Positions 49,812-57,692 of a stretch of DNA of 64,000 nt are shown here, piece after piece. Below the pieces are notes generated by a model, which did not search any database, was not told the DNA's origin, and saw nothing but the letters and a program-made list of their open reading frames with translations. Position 1 is the stretch's first letter. Each line of letters begins with the position of its first letter. Source of the stretch: JAVVHE01 sp032249695 (GTDB lineage Bacteria; Pseudomonadota; Alphaproteobacteria; Sphingomonadales; Sphingomonadaceae); NCBI GenBank assembly GCA_032249695.1, contig JAVVHE010000004.1, positions 62,001 to 126,000 on the forward strand, written 5' to 3'. The position numbers and the translations under genes were made by a program.

Positions 49812-51047
49812 ATGCGCGCCAACCAGCAACCCTTGAGCCTCCACATTCCCGAGCCGCCCGCGCGGCCCGGCGAGGCGCCCGATTTCAGCCATATCGCGGT
49901 TCCCCCGGCCGGAGCGATGGCGCGCCCCGATATCGGCACGCCGGCTAGCGAGATGCGCGACCATGTCTACGGCCTGATCCGCGTGCTCAGCGAGGATGGC
50001 AAGGCGGTCGGCCCGTGGGACCCGAAGCTCAGCCCGGAGATGCTGGTGAGGGCGCTGCGGGCAATCGCGCTGACGCGCATCTACGACGATCGGATGTATC
50101 GCGTGCAGCGGCAGGGCAAAACCAGCTTCTACATGAAGTCGCTGGGCGAGGAAGCCGTGGCGGTCGGCGCGGCCTTGGCGCTGGACGACGGCGACATGTG
50201 CTTCCCCACCTACCGCCAGCAGGGCCTGCTCATCACGCGCGGCTGCAGCCTCGTCACCATGATGAACCAGGTTTACAGCAATGCCGCCGATCCGCTGCTG
50301 GGGCGGCAGCTACCGATCATGTATAGCCACCCCGAATACGGCTTCTTCAGCATATCGGGCAATCTGGCGACGCAGTATCCGCAGGCGGTCGGCTGGGCGA
50401 TGGCTTCGGCCTACGCGGGCGATACGCGCATCGCCGCCGCGTGGATTGGCGAGGGATCGACTGCCGAGAACGATTTCCACAGCGCCTGCACGTTCGCGAC
50501 CGTCTACCGCGCGCCGGTCATTCTGAACGTCGTCAACAACCAGTGGGCGATCAGCAGCTATTCGGGCATCGCGGGCGGCGACGCGACCACCTTCGCCGCG
50601 CGGGCGCTGGCGTACGGGCTGCCGGGGCTGCGCGTCGACGGCAACGACCTGCTGGCCGTGTATGCAGCGACCGAGTGGGCGGCCGAGCGCGCGCGTGCGA
50701 ACCTGGGGCCGACGCTCATCGAGCTGTTCACCTACCGCGCGGAGGGTCACTCGACGAGCGACGACCCCACCCGCTACCGCCCCGCGCAGGAGGGCCAAGC
50801 CTGGCCACTCGGCGATCCGCTTGAGCGGTTGAAGCAGCATCTGGTGACGATCGGCGCGTGGGACGATGCGCGCCACGAGGCGATGATCGCCGAGCTGACC
50901 GCGCAGGTCCGCTCCGCCGGGCGCGAGGCCGAGGCGAACGGCACGCTGGGCACCGGCCCCGGCCCGGACCCCGCAACGATGTTCGATGGCATCTTCAGGG
51001 ACATCCCGCCCCACATCGCCGAACAGAAGCGCGAGGCGGGGTTTTGA
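49812..51047 (+). CDS. Branched-chain 2-oxoacid dehydrogenase E1 component, alpha subunit
   Basis: This 411-residue protein is the thiamine-diphosphate-dependent E1alpha of the BCKDH type (bacterial BkdA1-like). The TPP motif is seen as AWIGEGSTAENDFHSACTFA to NVVNNQWAIS, and the phosphorylation-loop region as YRAEGHSTSDDPTRYRP. The N-terminal LSLHIPEPPARPGEAPDF is typical of BCKDH rather than PDH. It would oxidatively decarboxylate the 2-oxoacids from Leu, Ile and Val. ATG 49812 starts this conserved region; the open frame extends to 49716 through the putative operator sites, so those codons are not used. Confidence 0.94.
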   Translation: MRANQQPLSLHIPEPPARPGEAPDFSHIAVPPAGAMARPDIGTPASEMRDHVYGLIRVLSEDGKAVGPWDPKLSPEMLVRALRAIALTRIYDDRMYRVQRQGKTSFYMKSLGEEAVAVGAALALDDGDMCFPTYRQQGLLITRGCSLVTMMNQVYSNAADPLLGRQLPIMYSHPEYGFFSISGNLATQYPQAVGWAMASAYAGDTRIAAAWIGEGSTAENDFHSACTFATVYRAPVILNVVNNQWAISSYSGIAGGDATTFAARALAYGLPGLRVDGNDLLAVYAATEWAAERARANLGPTLIELFTYRAEGHSTSDDPTRYRPAQEGQAWPLGDPLERLKQHLVTIGAWDDARHEAMIAELTAQVRSAGREAEANGTLGTGPGPDPATMFDGIFRDIPPHIAEQKREAGF

Positions 51048-51175
51048 TGCGCTCCGTCGCCTCCGCTCTCCCCGGCTGCCGGCGCGGCCTGTTCCGCCTT
51101 CCCCGGAGGAGCGGGTGGCGGAGCGCAGCGACTCCGGCAGAGGGCCGTGCGCCCATGGCTGGAGAGGCGTAACCG

Positions 51176-52189
51176 ATGCCCACGATGAACATGATCCAGG
51201 CGATCAACTCGGCGCTGGACGTGATGCTGGCGCGCGACCCCAACGTCGTCATCTTCGGGCAGGACGTTGGCTATTTCGGCGGCGTGTTCCGCGCGACTGA
51301 CGGGCTGCAGGCGAAATACGGCCTGACCCGCTGCTTCGACGCTCCGATTGCCGAGAGCGGCATCATCGCCACTGCGATCGGCATGGGCGCCTACGGCCTC
51401 CGCCCCGTACCCGAAATCCAGTTCGCCGATTATATCTACCCTGGGATCGACCAGCTGATCTCCGAGGCGGCGCGGCTGCGCTATCGCTCCAATGGCGGTT
51501 TCACGGCGCCGATCACGGTCAGGTCGCCGGTCGGCGGCGGCATCTTCGGCGGGCAGACGCACAGCCAGTCGCCCGAGGGCATCTTCACCCACGTCGTCGG
51601 CCTGAAGACGGTCATTCCCTCGACGCCCTACGACGCCAAGGGCCTGCTGATCTCCGCGATCGAGGACGACGATCCGGTGCTCTTCTTCGAGCCCAAGCGC
51701 ATTTACAACGGCCCGTTCGATGGCCACCACGACCGTCCTGTTCAGCCCTGGTCGAAGCATCCGGCGAGCGAGGTGCCCGAGGGGCACTATACCGTCCCGC
51801 TCGGCAAGGCGGCGGTGGTTCGGCCGGGCGCCGACGTGACGCTGCTCGCCTACGGCACGATGGTCCACGTGGCGCTGGCCGCCGTCACCGAAGCGGGCGT
51901 CGATGGCGAGGTGATCGACCTGCGCACGCTGCTCCCGCTCGACGTGGAGACGATCGTCGACAGCGTGGAGAAGACTGGGCGCTGCGTCATCGTCCACGAA
52001 GCCACCCGCACCGGCGGTTTCGGCGCCGAGCTCAGCGCGCAGGTGCAGGAGCGGTGCTTCGACTATCTGGAAGCGCCGATTGAGCGCGTCACCGGCTGGG
52101 ACACCCCCTACCCCCACGCCTTCGAATGGAACTACTTCCCCGGCCCGGCCCGCATCGTGAAGGCGATCCGGCGCGTGATGGAGGATTGA
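51176..52189 (+). CDS. Branched-chain 2-oxoacid dehydrogenase E1 component, beta subunit
   Basis: The 337-residue protein has the transketolase-like pyrimidine domain: NMIQAINSALDVMLARDPNV, GQDVGYFGGVFRAT, PIAESGIIATAIGMGAYG, and EIQFADYIYPGIDQLI, followed by the C-terminal transketolase domain with VDLRTLLPLD-like VIDLRTLLPLDVETI. It pairs with E1alpha as an alpha2beta2 tetramer. GGAGAGG lies eight bases before the ATG. The 128-base gap to E1alpha holds repeat-like DNA. Confidence 0.95.
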   Translation: MPTMNMIQAINSALDVMLARDPNVVIFGQDVGYFGGVFRATDGLQAKYGLTRCFDAPIAESGIIATAIGMGAYGLRPVPEIQFADYIYPGIDQLISEAARLRYRSNGGFTAPITVRSPVGGGIFGGQTHSQSPEGIFTHVVGLKTVIPSTPYDAKGLLISAIEDDDPVLFFEPKRIYNGPFDGHHDRPVQPWSKHPASEVPEGHYTVPLGKAAVVRPGADVTLLAYGTMVHVALAAVTEAGVDGEVIDLRTLLPLDVETIVDSVEKTGRCVIVHEATRTGGFGAELSAQVQERCFDYLEAPIERVTGWDTPYPHAFEWNYFPGPARIVKAIRRVMED

Positions 52190-53614
52190 TTGGCCCGCTT
52201 CACCTTCAAGCTTCCCGACATCGGCGAGGGCACCGCCGAGGCTGAGATCAGCCAGTGGCGCGTGAAGGTCGGCGACACCGTGCGCGAAGACGATCCGCTG
52301 GTGGACATGCTGACCGACAAGGCGACCGTCGAGCTGACCTCGCCGGTGGACGGGACGGTCATCGAAATCGCGGGCGAGGCCGGGTCGATGGTCCCGGTCG
52401 GCTCGCCGCTCGTGATCCTCGAGACGAGCGCCGCCTCCGACATCGGAGCCACCCCCGCTCCGCAGGCCGACGGTCCTGCGATCGCAGAGGCCGCCGACGC
52501 GCCGCACCAGATCGGCCCCGGCGGCGGCACGGTGATCGCGGCGCACTCGACCGTCCGCGCCCACACCCCGCCGCCGCCCCGCGCCGAGCCGCCGCCCGAG
52601 GAGGAGCGCCACGGGCCGGCTCATCGCGATGGGCGCGCGTCCCCGCTCCCGGCTGCTGCGCAGCCACCCTCTCCCCCGGGGGGAGAGGGGAGGCCGCTGG
52701 CTGCTCCAGCCGTCCGCGCGCGCGCGAAGGCGCTGGGCGTCGACCTCCGCTTCGTCCAGCCCGGCCCGCACGGGCGCATCCGCCACCAGGAACTGGATGC
52801 GTTTCTCGCTTACGGACAGCCCGCTCCCGCCTCCGCGGAGCACGCTCTCCCGCAATCGGGAGAGGGACAGGCGCGCCAGCGCCAGGGAGAGGGCAGTGCT
52901 CTCTCCACTCGCGAAGGCTCCGAACAGCAGCGCATGATCGGGCTGCGCCGCAAGATCGCGGAGAAAATGGCGCAGTCGAAGCGATCGATCCCGCACTTCG
53001 CTTATGTGGAAGAGATCGACTGCACCGAGCTTGAGGCGCTGCGCAGGCACCTCAACGACAAGCATGGCGCGGCCCGCGGCAAGCTCACGCTGCTGCCCTT
53101 CCTGATCCGCGCCATCACGCGCGCCGCGCCCGAGTTCCCGATGGTCAACGCGCGCTATGACGAGGCCGCGGGCGTCATCGAGCGGTTTGCGCCCGTCCAT
53201 CTCGGCCTCGCTGCGCAGACTCCGAACGGGCTGATGGTGCCGGTGATCTTCAACGCCGAAGCGCGCTCGCTGTGGGATCTCGCCGCCGAGATCGCGCGCC
53301 TGTCGAACGCCGCGCGCGCGGGCAAGGCGTCCGCCAGGGAGCTCAGCGGCTCGACCATCACGCTGACCTCGCTCGGCGCGCTGGGCGGGATCGTCACCAC
53401 GCCGGTCATCAACCACCCGGAGGTGGCGATCGTCGGCGTCGGCAAGCTGGAGGACCGTGCGGTCGTCAGCCACGGCCAGATCGTCGTCCGCAAGCGCATG
53501 AACCTCTCATCCAGCTTCGATCACCGCGTGGTCGACGGCTATGACGCCGCGTTGTTCGTGCAGGCGCTGAAGGCCCAGCTGGAGCATCCGGCGACGCTGT
53601 TCCTCGACGAATAG
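52190..53614 (+). CDS. Dihydrolipoamide acyltransferase E2 of the branched-chain dehydrogenase complex
   Basis: This 474-residue protein has a lipoyl domain (FKLPDIGEGTAEAEISQW, lipoyl lysine in LTDKATVEL), a peripheral-subunit-binding domain at about 172-205 (VRARAKALGVDLRFVQ), and a catalytic acyltransferase domain ending with FDHRVVDGYDAALFVQAL, which holds the HxxxDG motif. TTG 52190 directly follows the E1beta stop. Both linkers around the subunit-binding domain are encoded by palindromic repeats. No E3 (lpd) gene is adjacent. Confidence 0.94.
   Translation: MARFTFKLPDIGEGTAEAEISQWRVKVGDTVREDDPLVDMLTDKATVELTSPVDGTVIEIAGEAGSMVPVGSPLVILETSAASDIGATPAPQADGPAIAEAADAPHQIGPGGGTVIAAHSTVRAHTPPPPRAEPPPEEERHGPAHRDGRASPLPAAAQPPSPPGGEGRPLAAPAVRARAKALGVDLRFVQPGPHGRIRHQELDAFLAYGQPAPASAEHALPQSGEGQARQRQGEGSALSTREGSEQQRMIGLRRKIAEKMAQSKRSIPHFAYVEEIDCTELEALRRHLNDKHGAARGKLTLLPFLIRAITRAAPEFPMVNARYDEAAGVIERFAPVHLGLAAQTPNGLMVPVIFNAEARSLWDLAAEIARLSNAARAGKASARELSGSTITLTSLGALGGIVTTPVINHPEVAIVGVGKLEDRAVVSHGQIVVRKRMNLSSSFDHRVVDGYDAALFVQALKAQLEHPATLFLDE
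52667..52689. repeat. Palindromic repeat encoding the first E2 linker
   Basis: CCCTCTCCCCC (52667-52677) and GGGGGGAGAGGG (52678-52689) form a near-perfect palindrome inside the E2 frame. It encodes part of the linker between the lipoyl and subunit-binding domains. Confidence 0.75.
52845..52906. repeat. Palindromic repeat encoding the second E2 linker
   Basis: CTCTCCCG (52845-52852) and CGGGAGAG (52857-52864) form a hairpin with a four-base loop. A second inverted pair GGAGAG (52886-52891) / CTCTCC (52901-52906) follows. The element is read in frame as the linker between subunit-binding and catalytic domains. Confidence 0.75.
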
Positions 53615-53728
53615 CCAGTCGGCCCTGCCCCGCCGACCGCGGCGCGGTCCCCGCCCCCGACGCGGCGGAGGACTGGGGGGCGACGGGCGGCCGGGATACG
53701 TCGCGAACGCCGCGAGGGCCGCGCGGGA

Positions 53729-54367
53729 TCAGCGTGCGGCGGCCGGGACGGCGAACACGCGCGCGCGGAAGGCTGGCATATCGAACGCTGGGCCGGGATC
53801 GCTCTTGCGGCCCGGCGCGATGTCGTCGTGACCCACCACCTCGCGCACGCCCAGCGCACCGCACAGCGCGGCGGCGGCGGCGACCTGCGCGGACGGGTAG
53901 GGCTCCCAACCGATCGGACCGGCGTCACCGCCGGGGTTGCCGTGGCGGTGCGCCGCGAGCACCGCGCCCTGCACCGGCCGCCCCGCGCCATCGGCCCAGC
54001 CCGCGCCCATGCGTTGCAGCCACCCCCAGTTGGCGAGCTCGATCCCCCAGCTGTACCGGTTCAGTCCGGTAAGTCCGCGCCACGCGGACACGCCGGCGTG
54101 CCACGCCTGCCGGTCGAAGGGCACGCACTGGATGACCGATCCGTCGCGATCGATCACCACATGCGCCGATGAGCTCCGGTTGCGCGGATCGGCGAACCAC
54201 GCCGCCGACGAGCGCGCCGAGCCGCCGCCGGTGAAATGGATGACCGCGATTTCCGGCGGCTCGGGAAACGGTGCGCCCATGTTGCGGGCAGGCACGAAGG
54301 GAACGCGCGCGCCACCATCGAACAGACGGGCGTTGGCGAGGGTGAACCGGTGCTCCATCGCCAGCAT
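53729..54367 (-). CDS. N-acetylmuramoyl-L-alanine amidase (Amidase_2, AmpD-like)
   Basis: This protein of about 212 residues has the Amidase_2/PGRP fold: AVIHFTGGGSARSSAAWF with the first zinc histidine, SAHVVIDRDGSVIQCVPF, RQAWHAGVSAW, the conserved GLTGLNRYSWGIELANWG, and VVGHDDIAPGRKSDPGPAF with the remaining ligands. It would split the amide bond between muramic acid and peptide, in recycling (AmpD) or lysis. There is no signal peptide, which favours the cytosolic AmpD role. ATG 54367 or ATG 54358 could be the start; both have weak ribosome-binding sites. Confidence 0.88.
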   Translation of the reverse strand: MLAMEHRFTLANARLFDGGARVPFVPARNMGAPFPEPPEIAVIHFTGGGSARSSAAWFADPRNRSSSAHVVIDRDGSVIQCVPFDRQAWHAGVSAWRGLTGLNRYSWGIELANWGWLQRMGAGWADGAGRPVQGAVLAAHRHGNPGGDAGPIGWEPYPSAQVAAAAALCGALGVREVVGHDDIAPGRKSDPGPAFDMPAFRARVFAVPAAAR

Positions 54368-54517
54368 AGGCCCAGAGCTTTTCCTACATTGCAAGCGCGG
54401 CCCCGCAGCCCCGTTGCCATCCGTCCTGCGCCGACGCGCGCGTTACAGCCGTTGCAGCCCGAACGGCCGCGGCGCCTGGGCGCGCGCGACCGCTCGGCGT
54501 TCAACCGATATGCCGGC

Positions 54518-55204
54518 TCAGCGAGCCCGGCGGCGGGCCAAGCCGACGACTGCGGTCAGCCCGGTCAAAAGCAGCAGCGACCCCGGCGCCGGAACTGCCT
54601 GAGCGATCAGTCGCGCCTTGAACCAAACGTCGCCGAAATTCGAACCCGAAGTGTCCCACCTGGTCGACGTCAACAGCGAGAAGTCGTCACCAGTGTTGAA
54701 ATACTGAAAGCCGCCGCCGTCATATTGCTCGCTACGCAACTCAGCCGAATATGGCATCATATAAGATGATGGCGGCCGTCCGTCTTGCAGCCCCGCAGTC
54801 GACAGAAACGCAATATATTGCTGGCCGGTCGTGAGATTGAGGTTACCGGTATTGAACGCGATCTCGGCCGGGACACTGTTATCCGACACACCCGAGAACG
54901 ACTGGACCGAGCTGGCGTAAAGCTGCGGGCCGACCGCCTTCGTTCCATCCCAAGCATAGAGATAGCCCTTGAACAGCATTTCGTTGTTCGGGTTACCGTT
55001 CAGATACAGCGAAAAGCCGGTGAGGACTGTGTCCGCGCCAACGGTGAAGCTCTGCCCGTAGGTGGAGGTGTTCGGCACACCGATCGGGCTCCACTGGCCA
55101 GTATAGGGCCGAACCAGATCGATGATCGTCGCGGCCCGCGACGGCGCGGCCATCGCCGACGTCGCTGCCAGAACCACACATGCTACGCGAAAACGGCTCG
55201 TCAT
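54518..55204 (-). CDS. PEP-CTERM sorting-domain exported protein
   Basis: This 228-residue protein has a signal peptide (FRVACVVLAATSAMAAPSRA) and a C-terminal PEP-CTERM signal: the motif VPAPGSLLLLTG, a hydrophobic stretch and the basic end LARRRAR. The middle is a beta-rich domain (YGQSFTVGADTVLTGFSLYL) of unknown function, similar in style to other secreted PEP-CTERM proteins. The exosortase that processes such proteins is not in this window. ATG 55204 has AGGAGGG five bases upstream. The GC content is lower than its neighbours. Confidence 0.88.
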   Translation of the reverse strand: MTSRFRVACVVLAATSAMAAPSRAATIIDLVRPYTGQWSPIGVPNTSTYGQSFTVGADTVLTGFSLYLNGNPNNEMLFKGYLYAWDGTKAVGPQLYASSVQSFSGVSDNSVPAEIAFNTGNLNLTTGQQYIAFLSTAGLQDGRPPSSYMMPYSAELRSEQYDGGGFQYFNTGDDFSLLTSTRWDTSGSNFGDVWFKARLIAQAVPAPGSLLLLTGLTAVVGLARRRAR

Positions 55205-55218
55205 TCTGCCCTCCTGTT

Positions 55219-55233
55219 GAACCTATCAGGTTC
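55219..55233. promoter_or_regulatory. Palindrome in the leader of the PEP-CTERM gene
   Basis: GAACCTATCAGGTTC is a perfect six-base inverted repeat with a three-base centre, placed just ahead of the ribosome-binding site. It may be an operator or an RNA hairpin that limits translation. Confidence 0.4.
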
Positions 55234-55394
55234 GTCATTATCATTTCTGTGTGCCGCTGCAAGAGGGTTTGGAACAATTCCGTAATCCGGCCCAGGCTCG
55301 TTCGGGCGGCCGAGCGTGGGCGGCCCGCCGTGGCGCGCGATCGAGCAGCGGACAGCGTCGCCGCACGGATCCGCGATGCTGTGTTTTGAATATG

Positions 55395-56708
55395 CTAATG
55401 CAGCTTCAGCCGCGGCCGGGTCACCGCTGTCACATGCCCCAGCGCGATCATGCCCACGCCCTTCCAGAAGCCGTGGATCGCCAGCAGATGGAGCCGGTAT
55501 AGGGACAGGTAGATGACCCGCGCCAGGCGGCCCTCGATCGCCATGCGGCCGCCGACCAGGTTGCCCATCAGCGAGCCGACGGTCGAATAGCGCGAGAGCG
55601 AGATGAGCGAGCCCTTGTCGCGATAGACGAAGGCGCGCATCGGCCCGCCCTCCATCGCTGCGACCAGGTTTTTGAACACGACGGCTGCCATCTGGTGCGC
55701 GGCCTGGGCGCGCGGGGGAACGGGGCGTTCCGCGCCGGGCGGGGTGTAGCTGGCGCAGTCGCCCAGCGCGAAGATGCGCCGGTCGCTGGTCTGAAGATGC
55801 TCGTTCACCACATACTGGCCCGCGCGATTGAGCTCGAGCGAGCCCGGGCCGGCGGGCATCGGCGCGGCCTTCACGCCCGCGGCCCACACGCGCAGTTCGG
55901 CCGGGATGTGCTCGCCGTCGGCGGTGACGATACCGTCGGGGGTGACCTCCACCACGCGCGCGCCCTCCAATACGCGCACGCCGAGCGCACGCAGCTCCTC
56001 GCGCGCGGCTTCGGCGAGGCGTTCCGGCAGCGCGGGGAGGATGCGCGGGCCGGCCTCCAGCAGCGTCACCTCCAGGCGCGATTCGTCGAACACCTCCAGG
56101 CCGTAATAGCGCAGGCCAGCGGCGGCGTTGTACAGCTCGGCCGCCAGCTCCACGCCGGTCGCGCCGCCGCCGACGATCGCGATGCGAACGCGCGCGTCGG
56201 GCTCCTCGCCGTAGGTCATCGCGCGGCTGACGCGCAGGCAGTGGTTCAGAAGCTTCTCGCGGAAGCGGTCGGCGGAATGACGGTCGTCGAGGAAGATCGC
56301 GTTCTCGCGCGCACCGGGCGTGCCGAAATCGTTGCCCACACTGCCGAACGCCAGCACCAGCCAGTCATAGCGGATGCGGTGACGGCCGATGAGCTCGGTG
56401 CCGTCGTCGTCGATGAGCGGCGCGATAATCACCTCGCGCGCGTGGCGGTTGATGCCCTCCACCGTGCCGTGGAAAAAGCGATAGCCCCAGCGCTTGCAGT
56501 GCGCGCGATAGCCGACCTCGTCGATATTGGCGTCGAGCGCACCGGCGGCGACCTCGTGCAGCAGCGGCTTCCAGATGTGCGTGGCGTTCCGGTCGATCAG
56601 GATGATGTCGTGGCGCTTGCGGCCGTAGCGCGCGCCCAGCCTGCGCGCGAGCTCCAACCCGCCCGCGCCGCCGCCGACGATCACGATCTGTGTCTTCAGC
56701 TCCGCCAC
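55395..56708 (-). CDS. NAD(P)/FAD-dependent oxidoreductase, type II NADH dehydrogenase
   Basis: This 437-residue protein has two dinucleotide motifs, IVIVGGGAGGLELARRLG and IAIVGGGATGVELAAELY, plus the quinone-side ATHIWKPLLHEVAAG, FALGDCASYTPP and RAQAAHQMA segments of NDH-2. The C-terminal region (MGNLVGGRMAIEGRLARVIY, HLLAIHGFWKG) forms amphipathic membrane-binding helices. It should transfer electrons from NADH to quinone without proton pumping. The start is GTG 56708. The 111-base gap to the divergent SIMPL gene is the promoter. Confidence 0.92.
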   Translation of the reverse strand: MAELKTQIVIVGGGAGGLELARRLGARYGRKRHDIILIDRNATHIWKPLLHEVAAGALDANIDEVGYRAHCKRWGYRFFHGTVEGINRHAREVIIAPLIDDDGTELIGRHRIRYDWLVLAFGSVGNDFGTPGARENAIFLDDRHSADRFREKLLNHCLRVSRAMTYGEEPDARVRIAIVGGGATGVELAAELYNAAAGLRYYGLEVFDESRLEVTLLEAGPRILPALPERLAEAAREELRALGVRVLEGARVVEVTPDGIVTADGEHIPAELRVWAAGVKAAPMPAGPGSLELNRAGQYVVNEHLQTSDRRIFALGDCASYTPPGAERPVPPRAQAAHQMAAVVFKNLVAAMEGGPMRAFVYRDKGSLISLSRYSTVGSLMGNLVGGRMAIEGRLARVIYLSLYRLHLLAIHGFWKGVGMIALGHVTAVTRPRLKLH

Positions 56709-56819
56709 CGGGCGCGACCGAACACGGGCCGGGCGGCGCGGTCAAGCGGGCGCGGTGCCGCCTTGATTTGGCCGCTTGTGCCAGCCGGTCTGTATAAGCT
56801 GACGAACAGGGGCTGGCCG

Positions 56820-57692
56820 ATGCGGATACTGATCGCGGTGGGGTTGCTGGTGGGCGGCAGCGCAACGGCGCAGGTGCCGCCGGCCGAGCTGGGGCAGCGC
56901 TACGTCCCCGCGCCCTGGTGGATGCGCGAGCCGGTGATCGCATCGCTTGGATATGTCCGCGCCGAGCTGCCAGCGAACCGCGCGCAGTTCGGCGCCGCGT
57001 TCAGCGCGGTGGAGCGCACCGCGCCCGAGGCGACCGAGAACGCCGCGCGGCGCGTCGCAGCGCTCGATCAGGCGCTGCGCCAGCTCGGCGCCGATCGCGT
57101 GCGGCTGACGACGACCTTTGCCACGCGCCCGCTTAATGACCAGTATCGCGACAAGGACGGGCGGCTGATCGACAATCAGCGCGCGGACAAGATCGACCGT
57201 TACCAGGTCACTGCCAACGTGCAGATCGAAATGCGCGGCGTTGGCGCGCTTGAGGCGGCGTATAACCGCGTGCTCGCCGCCAAGCCGACCAGCGTCGACG
57301 CGGTCTATTTCCAGCTGGAGCCAGACAACGAGACGCGCCGCGAACTGGCCGACGCTGCGGTGCGCGACGCAGCCGCGCGGGCGCACGCGGCGGTGGCGGG
57401 CGCGGGCGAACGGCTCGGAGCGCCCAAGGTGATCGATCCACGGGGCGGCGTCTGCCGCACGGAGGTGCTGGCCGGGTGGCCGAGCTATGTCGGCGGACAG
57501 CTGCCGACCGAGATGGTGCAGGTGTCGGGATCGCGCCGGTTCGCGCCAGCACCCGCGCCTCCCCCGCCGCCGCCCCCGCCATCGGTGCAGCAGGGCCCGG
57601 GCGAGGCCGTTGAGCCGCGGCGCGTAACGCTGCAGCCGCCGCGTCAGGCGCTGACGGCCGAAGCGTGCGTGATCTACGCGCTGCTGCCCTGA
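56820..57692 (+). CDS. SIMPL (DUF541) domain-containing exported protein
   Basis: This 290-residue protein starts with a signal peptide (MRILIAVGLLVGGSATAQ). The body fits SIMPL/DUF541 proteins: VIASLGYVRAELPANRAQFG, LDQALRQLGADRVRLTT and an oligomerising segment IDRYQVTANVQIEMRGVGA. A proline run (PPPPPPPPSVQQ) lies near the C-terminus. The family is periplasmic or outer-membrane with roles that are not well known. Its last 19 bases overlap the convergent photolyase gene. Confidence 0.82.
   Translation: MRILIAVGLLVGGSATAQVPPAELGQRYVPAPWWMREPVIASLGYVRAELPANRAQFGAAFSAVERTAPEATENAARRVAALDQALRQLGADRVRLTTTFATRPLNDQYRDKDGRLIDNQRADKIDRYQVTANVQIEMRGVGALEAAYNRVLAAKPTSVDAVYFQLEPDNETRRELADAAVRDAAARAHAAVAGAGERLGAPKVIDPRGGVCRTEVLAGWPSYVGGQLPTEMVQVSGSRRFAPAPAPPPPPPPPSVQQGPGEAVEPRRVTLQPPRQALTAEACVIYALLP

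Noticed and set aside
50774..53473. 899-codon minus-strand frame over the branched-chain dehydrogenase genes
   Set aside because: It is antisense to three well-recognised genes and has no domain pattern; a high-GC shadow frame.
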